This document shows positions 15,380 through 20,064 of a stretch of 20,064 bases of DNA, piece after piece. Position numbers and translations under genes: made by a program. Under the pieces are notes generated by a model. It ran no database searches, was not told the origin of the DNA, and was given only the letters and a program-made list of their open reading frames with translations. The stretch covers positions 1 to 20,064 of the forward strand of contig JBMNSJ010000040.1 in the NCBI GenBank assembly GCA_050945135.1. The letters run 5' to 3'. The number at the start of each line of letters is the position of its first letter. Within the stretch, counting starts at the first letter, position 1. Origin of the DNA: WRIS01 sp050945135. Lineage in GTDB: Bacteria > Actinomycetota > Coriobacteriia > Coriobacteriales > Eggerthellaceae.

Positions 15380-15610
15380 ATGTCAGAGCTTTACCGCATA
15401 GTCGCCTTTTATACCACCACCGACGCACTCGCCTTTCAATCAGCGTGCGAGCGCCGTGGTGTTCCCGGAAAACTCATGCCTATTCCTCGTCAAATGTCTG
15501 CGGGTTGTGGGCTTGCCTGGCGTACACCGCTTGCGCAAGCCGCCCAGCTTGATTCCTTGTTGCATGATGCCAGCCTCATGATTGAAGCTGTTTGCGATAT
15601 TGAGTTATAA
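15380..15610 (+). CDS. DUF3343 protein, putative Se/S carrier-like
   Basis: This 76-residue protein matches the short DUF3343 family. It has an N-terminal beta-alpha segment for a ferredoxin-like fold (YRIVAFYTTTDALAFQSACE) and the signature LMPIPRQMSAGCGLAWR with Cys43. The conserved Cys in a Gly-rich turn, and the family's frequent place beside yedE and yedF genes, underlie the name Se/S carrier-like; no reaction is proven that I know of. ATG 15380 follows CGAGGAAAAAT. It lies 31 bases after the TusA-like gene and closes the operon. Confidence 0.8.
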   Translation: MSELYRIVAFYTTTDALAFQSACERRGVPGKLMPIPRQMSAGCGLAWRTPLAQAAQLDSLLHDASLMIEAVCDIEL

Positions 15611-15681
15611 AACCAAATCAGCCAGAAAGGTTTTCTTTCTTTGGAAAACATGCGAAAAAACGAGTGTGGAGGAAAGAAGGC

Positions 15682-15720
15682 CTGCTGCCCGGGCAATGAA
15701 ATTCAAAACCCGAGCAGCAG
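15682..15720 (-). terminator. Terminator between the convergent Se/S operon and flavoprotein 2
   Basis: CTGCTGCCCGGG (15682-15693) and CCCGAGCAGCAG (15709-15720) pair at 11 of 12 positions with a 15-base loop. Read on the minus strand the stem is followed by CCTTCTTTCC, so it best serves flavoprotein 2. It may also stop the plus-strand operon, though no T-run follows on that side. Confidence 0.6.
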
Positions 15721-15739
15721 ACTGGGAGGGAGAATTGGC

Positions 15740-17311
15740 TTATTCAGCGATGCGCTCAGCAGCTAGATAGCCTGAAGTGACTGCCCAACCTTGTTGCGAT
15801 CCAGCACAAACATCAACATCGTAGTTTGCACCGTAGATTCCAGAAGCATCTCCACCACAAGCGTAAAGCCCCGGAATTGGAAGTCCATCAGTGCTGATAA
15901 CACGCATATCTTCATTGGTGCGCAGGCCGCCAACTGTCGTGAATAAAGTAGGCGTAATTCTTCCTGCATAATACGGGGGAGTTTCGAGAGCGAGAAGCTG
16001 TTCGGCGGGTTTTCCGAAATCTTCATCAACGCCGCTTTTGCAGTAGCCGTTGTATTTCTCGACCGACGCCACAACAGTATCAGTATCAAGACCGAGCTCC
16101 TTTGCAAGCCCCTCAATGGTATCTGCCTGTATTATGCCTTCGCAACTGACAATTCCCTCGCGACACTCAAAAGGCTGTCCAACGAAAGCGCCCAGATTCG
16201 GCATGGGGTAAAAAGGCCCAGCCGTTTCAATATGATTGATAAAGCCCTCGTCAAAGAAAACGTAGTTATCAGTTTGCGATGTCAGTACGTTTCCGGTCGA
16301 AGAAAAGTCAGCAGTAATTGACTCGTTAAAATAGCGCTTACCTTCTGCATTGAGGCGAAGTGTAGGCTGCATGGTTAAGGTGAAATTTGGGATATCTGAG
16401 AACGCCGTTGTTCCTTCAAACATGCCTGTGTGGTACATAACTGCACTTGGAATGTGTGTTTCCGCTTTTGCCGTACCTGTTGCTGCTGTGATTCCGTCGC
16501 CATCGCGTCCGTCCATTCCCCAAACATGAACCTGATCATAGGGGCGCCCGGTAAACTTCTCGAACAACTCAGGATTGCTCGCATAACCACCCGAAGCAAG
16601 AACAACAGCTTCTGCCTTAAGAAGCGTTTCTTCTTTTTCGTCACCAACATACACGCCAACAACGCTATCACCTTCAACGGCTAAATCTGTCATAGGAGTC
16701 GAGGTGCGGAATTCCACACCCAGTTCCTCAGCCTTTGGCACGAGAATATCCAACACGTGCTTGACAGTTGTTGGCATGCCGCCCTCACCAGCAGGTAAAT
16801 GCCAGACTTTGTAAGAGTTGCCGAGCGCCTCAACAGCAGCAAATTCTACGCCGTTATCTTGTAGCCAGTCGACCGCGGTACCGCAGTTATTGATGAATGC
16901 TTTTGCAACTGGACCTAAGCAGGCAAAGTGATGGTACTTAAGAGTGTCTGCCAAAACTGCAGCATTATCAATTGTAATCCCCTGCTCGGCTTGAAACTTT
17001 GTGTTGATTCCGCAAAAGCCTTCTGCAAACGAGGATGTACCGCCAAGACCGGTGTTCTTCTCGACACAAATAACCGATTTTCCGAGCTCTGCCGCATGAA
17101 GCGCTGCTGCCGTTCCCGCCGTACCCGAACCAACAACAACAACGTCAAACTCTTCTGTCGTAGACGGATTGTGCTCCTTGGCCAATGCACTCTCTTTTTC
17201 TCCGCTCGAACTATTGCTTGAGCTTGACTGGCTGCAGCCAGTCACCCCGATTGCTGCGCCTGCGCCAAGTGTGAGTGATCCTGCTAGAAATGCTCTTCTT
17301 GAAAGATCCAT
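15740..17311 (-). CDS. Tat-exported lipid-anchored FAD flavoprotein, fumarate-reductase superfamily (flavoprotein 2)
   Basis: This 523-residue protein has a Tat motif (SRRAFL, 4-9), a lipobox ending at Cys26, and a short Ser/Asn linker. The FAD motif GSGTAG is at 61-66 and GGTSSFAEG at 90-98, both typical of the FAD_binding_2 (fumarate reductase/KstD/urocanate reductase) group. It should act outside the membrane as a flavin-dependent reductase or dehydrogenase. Of the fumarate-reductase residues, the proton-donor Arg is Ala334 in GKRYFNESITAD, the His is lost in LFTTVGG (457-462), and the second Arg is Tyr497 in GANYDVD. A non-fumarate substrate is therefore likely. The start at 17311 follows AAAAGGAGGAACA; a longer frame reaches 17350 but lacks a site. 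A divergent TetR gene with two operators over this promoter implies induction by a specific compound, perhaps the substrate. No cytochrome partner is adjacent. Confidence 0.88.
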   Translation of the reverse strand: MDLSRRAFLAGSLTLGAGAAIGVTGCSQSSSSNSSSGEKESALAKEHNPSTTEEFDVVVVGSGTAGTAAALHAAELGKSVICVEKNTGLGGTSSFAEGFCGINTKFQAEQGITIDNAAVLADTLKYHHFACLGPVAKAFINNCGTAVDWLQDNGVEFAAVEALGNSYKVWHLPAGEGGMPTTVKHVLDILVPKAEELGVEFRTSTPMTDLAVEGDSVVGVYVGDEKEETLLKAEAVVLASGGYASNPELFEKFTGRPYDQVHVWGMDGRDGDGITAATGTAKAETHIPSAVMYHTGMFEGTTAFSDIPNFTLTMQPTLRLNAEGKRYFNESITADFSSTGNVLTSQTDNYVFFDEGFINHIETAGPFYPMPNLGAFVGQPFECREGIVSCEGIIQADTIEGLAKELGLDTDTVVASVEKYNGYCKSGVDEDFGKPAEQLLALETPPYYAGRITPTLFTTVGGLRTNEDMRVISTDGLPIPGLYACGGDASGIYGANYDVDVCAGSQQGWAVTSGYLAAERIAE

Positions 17312-17342
17312 TGTTCCTCCTTTTACATCCCCGTGAATTATT

Positions 17343-17358
17343 TGGTACACTGTACGAT
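17343..17358. promoter_or_regulatory. TetR operator 1, over the flavoprotein 2 start site
   Basis: TGGTAC-ACT-GTACGAT has the same design as operator 2 (TGGTAC-N3-GTAC-x-AT) with one changed base in the right arm. It is centred at 17350, 23 bp from the centre of operator 2, and overlaps the predicted transcription start of flavoprotein 2. Confidence 0.65.
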
Positions 17359-17388
17359 ATCATAATGGTACGACGTACCATTTGTCAA
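17359..17388 (-). promoter_or_regulatory. Promoter of flavoprotein 2
   Basis: On the minus strand a consensus TTGACA (17388-17383) and TATGAT (17364-17359) are 18 bp apart. The expected start is near 17352. Operator 2 fills the spacer almost exactly, and operator 1 covers the start site. Confidence 0.8.
17364..17382. promoter_or_regulatory. TetR operator 2, between the -35 and -10 boxes of flavoprotein 2
   Basis: AATGGTACGACGTACCATT is a perfect palindrome with a 3-base centre. It fills the 18-bp promoter spacer of flavoprotein 2 on the minus strand, a position that would block polymerase. The divergent TetR protein is the obvious ligand. Confidence 0.8.
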
Positions 17389-17420
17389 TATGTAAATTCG
17401 TCTCTCGACAGTTTCCTGGT

Positions 17421-17426
17421 TATAAT
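17421..17426 (+). promoter_or_regulatory. -10 box of the tetR promoter
   Basis: A perfect TATAAT preceded by a TG two bases further up (17417-17418). No good -35 box is seen at the right distance. The predicted start is near 17433, about 36 bases before the GTG start codon. Confidence 0.45.
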
Positions 17427-17468
17427 GAAGTCAGTAAAAACTCGAGCTACTGTTTTGAAAGGCTGTTC

Positions 17469-18077
17469 GTGGCATCAAACAAGAACAAGACGTTAACCAA
17501 TGATGAACTTGCAAAAGCAGCTCTTGCCTACATCGACGAGCACGGTCTCGACTCTTTATCGTTCAGAAAATTGAGTGATTTAACGGGCGTTCCAACGATG
17601 ACCATCGTTAATCGTTTTGGCTCGAAACGTGAACTCATGAAAGAGGCTTTGCGCATGATGCTCGATGAGAACGAGCTTGGTGCTATTGAGGGAGAGTCTT
17701 GGCAAAATAGCATCCGTCGTGTCGCACATGTTAATCGTAATATGGCACTTCGCCATCCCAAAGCCTTTACCCTCTTCGTTATCTTCCCTATGTCAGAATC
17801 TCCCGTATTGGAATACACGAATCGCGTTTTCGGAACCCACGCTTCACACGAGCTTCCAAAAGACATGCCTATGATCTTTCTTTCGCTAATGCATTCTTTT
17901 TTAACTGGATTCCAGATGGTTGAAACCCATTCCGCCTATCTCTCTGAAAGCATTTCCGAAGAAGACCTAGCGCTCAGTCTTCAAACGAAAAAAATGTTCA
18001 ATGAGGAGACATTCAATCGGAATCTCGATGTTATTATTTGCGGACTCCAGAACAAATACAGCTTACCAGCCGAGTAA
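17469..18077 (+). CDS. TetR-family transcriptional repressor
   Basis: This 202-residue protein has a TetR N-terminal DNA-binding domain. Helix 1 is NDELAKAALAYIDEHGLDSL (11-30), and the helix-turn-helix is SFRKLSDLTGVPTMTIVNRFGSKREL (31-56), with the family's FGSK turn. The rest is a helical, variable ligand-binding and dimerisation domain with two His/Met-rich helices at about 125-145. I chose GTG 17469 because AAAGG at 17457-17461 lies at the right distance and the length becomes normal for TetR. The frame extends up to a TTG at 17382, but that would run back into the operator and has no ribosome site. The gene is divergent from flavoprotein 2, and the shared intergenic region carries two matching operators, so it most likely represses flavoprotein 2 and possibly itself. 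Confidence 0.85.
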   Translation: MASNKNKTLTNDELAKAALAYIDEHGLDSLSFRKLSDLTGVPTMTIVNRFGSKRELMKEALRMMLDENELGAIEGESWQNSIRRVAHVNRNMALRHPKAFTLFVIFPMSESPVLEYTNRVFGTHASHELPKDMPMIFLSLMHSFLTGFQMVETHSAYLSESISEEDLALSLQTKKMFNEETFNRNLDVIICGLQNKYSLPAE

Positions 18078-18084
18078 ACGGTAC

Positions 18085-18112
18085 TTGACATTTTTTTGCA
18101 GACGAGTATTCT
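18085..18112 (+). promoter_or_regulatory. Promoter of the T-box/trpB2 transcript
   Basis: Consensus TTGACA (18085-18090) and TATTCT (18107-18112) with a 16-bp spacer. The start would be near 18119, just before the T-box stem I sequences. Confidence 0.7.
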
Positions 18113-18118
18113 TGTGAG

Positions 18119-18392
18119 TCACAAACCGTTGACGAGGATATAACGGTGGTTGCGCACTCACAGAGAGTCGGGGGTAGCTGGAAACCCGGTAGAAAGCGGA
18201 TCATCAAATGGACCTCTGAGGGTCGGTACGAACCGGAAACGCAGTAGTATCGAACGGCAGCCTCCGTTATCAGGCAGAAGTGTGATTGCACTTCACGAGT
18301 GGACGCAATAAGGCGTCAAGCAGTGGTGGCACCGCAGGAGTTTTCGCTCTTGTCCCTGCATTCGACAGATGTGGGAGACGAGGGCTTTTTTT
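18119..18392 (+). promoter_or_regulatory. Tryptophan T-box riboswitch
   Basis: The leader shows the T-box landmarks in order. Stem I begins with GTTGACGAGGATATAAC, then CAGAGAG, and GGGGTAGCTGGAAACCC. The specifier context ATCAAATGGACCTCTGAG places TGG, the Trp codon, at 18209-18211. The T-box core TGGTGGCACCGCAGG is at 18324-18338, and a terminator follows. GCAGG (18334-18338) can pair with CCTGC (18355-18359) to make the antiterminator, which excludes the terminator stem. Uncharged tRNA-Trp would therefore allow read-through into trpB2. Confidence 0.93.
18346..18392 (+). terminator. Regulated terminator of the T-box leader
   Basis: A stem of about 16 bp with one bulge joins GCTCTTGTCCCTGCAT (18346-18361) with ATGTGGGAGACGAGGGC (18369-18385), followed by seven T (18386-18392). 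Its left arm contains the CCTGC needed for the antiterminator. Confidence 0.9.
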
Positions 18393-18422
18393 ATGCCCTT
18401 TCTTCCCGAGAAAGGAGCACTG

Positions 18423-19811
18423 ATGAACGACCAAGCAAGTACCGACTACAAGACCTATCTCAGCGAAGGGGAGCTGCCAACGCATTACTACAATGTGCGC
18501 GCAGACATGCAGACAGACCACGCGCCGATGCTGAACCCGGCTACATTACAGCCGATGACTGTGGCAGATCTCGAACCAGTTTTCTGTACCGAACTCGCCA
18601 AACAAGAACTCAACACAAGTGATCGCTTCATCCCCATTCCTGATGAGGTTCGTGAGTTTTACAAGATGTATCGTCCCGCCCCTCTTGTTCGGGCAAAATT
18701 CCTGGAAAAAGAGCTCGGCACCCCGGCGAAGATTTACTACAAGTTTGAAGGCAACAATACCTCCGGATCGCACAAACTCAACTCGGCCATCGCTCAAGCT
18801 TACTATGCAAAGCAGCAGGGATTAACCAGTCTTACGACTGAAACTGGAGCTGGCCAGTGGGGCACTGCTCTTGCGATGGCATGCGGTTTCTTCGGCTTGG
18901 ACTTACATGTATTCATGGTTAAAGTCTCGGCACAACAAAAACCATATCGCAAGGCTGTTATGGAAACCTACGATGCCCGCGTAACTCCTTCTCCTTCAGA
19001 TACTACTGAAGTTGGTCGAGCCATGCTCGCAAAAGATCCGAACAGTTCGGGCTCTTTAGGCTCTGCTATTTCTGAAGCCGTAGAAGTCGCCACCAAAACT
19101 GAAGGATGTCGTTACGTTTTAGGCAGCGTTCTCAACCAAGTTTTGCTCCATCAGTCAATTATCGGTCTCGAAACAAAGGCCGCACTCGATCAGCTTGGCG
19201 AAAAGGCTGATGTTCTTATCGGCTGTGCGGGCGGTGGATCGAACCTCGGAGGACTCATGGCTCCTTTCATGGGCGACAGACTTGCTGGCAAGGAAGCGCC
19301 CTACTTTATCGCTATTGAGCCGGCTAGCTGCCCAAGCATGACTCGCGGAAAATTCGCCTATGACTTCTGCGACGTTGGACAAGTTACCCCGCTTGCAAAA
19401 ATGTACACCCTTGGGTCCGGCTATATCCCCAGCGCAAGCCATGCAGGCGGCTTACGCTTCCATGGCATGAGCCCGATTTTGTCGCAGCTCTATCATGATG
19501 GCTTCATCGATGAAGCCCGCTCTGTCATGCAGACTGATGTATTCAAAGCCGCCAAGCTCTTCGCAAAAGTCGAAGGAACACTTCCCGCTCCTGAGTCTGC
19601 GCATGCTATTCATGCAGCCATCGAAGAAGCGCTCAAGTGTAAAGAGACAGGCGAAGAAAAGACCATTGTTTTCGGTCTCACGGGAACCGGCTACTTTGAT
19701 TTAGCCGCCTATATGGCATACAACGACGGCACGATGAACGACTATGCACCCACCGATGAAGAGCTTGCTGAAGGATTTACCTACATTCCAAAACTTGAGG
19801 GCATTCAGTAA
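18423..19811 (+). CDS. trpB: Tryptophan synthase beta chain, TrpB2 type
   Basis: This 462-residue PLP enzyme belongs to the TrpB2 branch. It has a longer N-terminus than TrpB1, the PLP lysine in GSHKLNS (Lys118), TETGAGQWG (139-147) where TrpB1 has AGQHG, and the phosphate-binding loop GCAGGGSN (267-274). It should join indole with serine (or phosphoserine in some TrpB2) to make tryptophan in the cytosol. ATG 18423 follows AAAGGAGCACTG; a frame extension to 18369 runs into the T-box terminator and is not used. No trpA or other trp gene is seen in the window, so this may be an indole-salvage enzyme or act with a distant TrpA. Expression is controlled by the tRNA-Trp T-box directly upstream, and a terminator follows. 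Confidence 0.93.
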   Translation: MNDQASTDYKTYLSEGELPTHYYNVRADMQTDHAPMLNPATLQPMTVADLEPVFCTELAKQELNTSDRFIPIPDEVREFYKMYRPAPLVRAKFLEKELGTPAKIYYKFEGNNTSGSHKLNSAIAQAYYAKQQGLTSLTTETGAGQWGTALAMACGFFGLDLHVFMVKVSAQQKPYRKAVMETYDARVTPSPSDTTEVGRAMLAKDPNSSGSLGSAISEAVEVATKTEGCRYVLGSVLNQVLLHQSIIGLETKAALDQLGEKADVLIGCAGGGSNLGGLMAPFMGDRLAGKEAPYFIAIEPASCPSMTRGKFAYDFCDVGQVTPLAKMYTLGSGYIPSASHAGGLRFHGMSPILSQLYHDGFIDEARSVMQTDVFKAAKLFAKVEGTLPAPESAHAIHAAIEEALKCKETGEEKTIVFGLTGTGYFDLAAYMAYNDGTMNDYAPTDEELAEGFTYIPKLEGIQ

Positions 19812-19841
19812 GAGCTCCGTACGCTCTTCCGTGGCAATCTT

Positions 19842-19875
19842 AGGCCGCTTCCCGTAAGGAGAGGCGGCCTTTATC
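19842..19875 (+). terminator. Intrinsic terminator of trpB2
   Basis: AGGCCGC (19842-19848) pairs with GCGGCCT (19864-19870), helped by inner TTCC/GGAG pairing, and a short TTTAT follows. It lies about 30 bases after the stop. Confidence 0.75.
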
Positions 19876-20064
19876 CTGTTCATGCCCTAATTTTTCTCGC
19901 TCAATAGGGGCGATAAGCTCTTTGCTTTTATGCTTGCACCTGCCACCTGCGATCTTCTTTTCCGCAGCAAAATAAAAGAAAAAGCCACTATCAGACCAGG
20001 TAAAGTGATGAAAGTGACTTGAGTATTATTGAGTATTTCTTGTAGGGGAATTCTACTTTATTTT
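19876..20064. other. Intergenic tail with short direct repeats
   Basis: I see no coding frame. Near the end there are paired direct repeats: AAAGTGA at 20002-20008 and 20011-20017, then GAGTATT at 20021-20027 and 20031-20037. A small GTAG...CTAC hairpin follows at about 20042-20055. This may be a regulatory region for a gene beyond the window. Confidence 0.35.

Noticed and set aside
15629..15649. GTTTTC/GAAAAC hairpin after the DUF3343 gene as a plus-strand terminator
   Set aside because: The 6-bp stem is A/T-rich and no T-run follows. It is too weak to call.
17382..17468. Upstream extension of the TetR gene from TTG 17382
   Set aside because: It would start at the end of the operator, with no Shine-Dalgarno site, and adds a Cys/Phe-rich tail foreign to TetR proteins. 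GTG 17469 fits better.
18369..18422. N-terminal extension of TrpB2
   Set aside because: It overlaps the T-box terminator hairpin. The ribosome site AAAGGAG serves ATG 18423.
1..20064. CRISPR arrays, tRNA or rRNA genes, insertion sequences, phage genes
   Set aside because: I saw no regularly spaced repeats, cloverleaf with T-loop, transposase or phage protein anywhere in the window.

Overview
The window looks like a chromosomal segment from an anaerobic actinobacterium of the class Coriobacteriia, most likely the family Eggerthellaceae. The support is indirect: two separate Tat-exported, lipid-anchored FAD flavoproteins of the fumarate-reductase superfamily with Ser-rich linkers, a selenium/sulfur-carrier gene set, moderate GC content, and several promoters that read well as TTGACA/TATAAT types. 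No rRNA or tRNA marker is present, so the assignment is an inference.

Layout. Positions 1-489 hold no convincing gene. They begin with a strong 27-bp inverted repeat (1-27 / 131-157). An AEC-family permease (490-1422) follows, apparently read from a leaderless transcript. Next is a very large protein (1551-5327) with a type IV pilin-like N-terminus and GLUG-like repeats at the C-terminus. A Tat/lipoprotein flavoprotein (5558-7255) with its own promoter and terminator follows. A DUF1015 gene (7469-8707) and htpG (8904-10814) come next; the htpG promoter carries a CIRCE operator. A gamma-carbonic-anhydrase-like protein (10960-11478) precedes a MerR regulator (11612-12397) and an MFS exporter (12535-13818), whose promoter has a dyad in an over-long spacer. 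A three-gene operon, yedE, a TusA-like gene and a DUF3343 gene (14069-15610), looks like a selenium/sulfur handling unit. A second flavoprotein on the minus strand (15740-17311) is divergent from a TetR repressor (17469-18077), with two matching operators between them. The window closes with a tryptophan T-box riboswitch (about 18119-18392) controlling an orphan trpB2 (18423-19811).

How the parts work together. The window is a series of small, individually regulated units rather than one large system. Five control circuits can be read directly: HrcA/CIRCE on htpG, MerR on the MFS exporter, TetR on the second flavoprotein, tRNA-Trp sensing on trpB2, and a probable leaderless permease mRNA. Both flavoproteins lack the catalytic residues of true fumarate reductases and carry a Tyr where the second substrate Arg should be. 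They are therefore probably reductases of other, unknown acceptors. The least explained objects are the giant pseudopilin-adhesin, the palindromic element at the left edge, and the Se/S unit with a stand-alone TusA domain.
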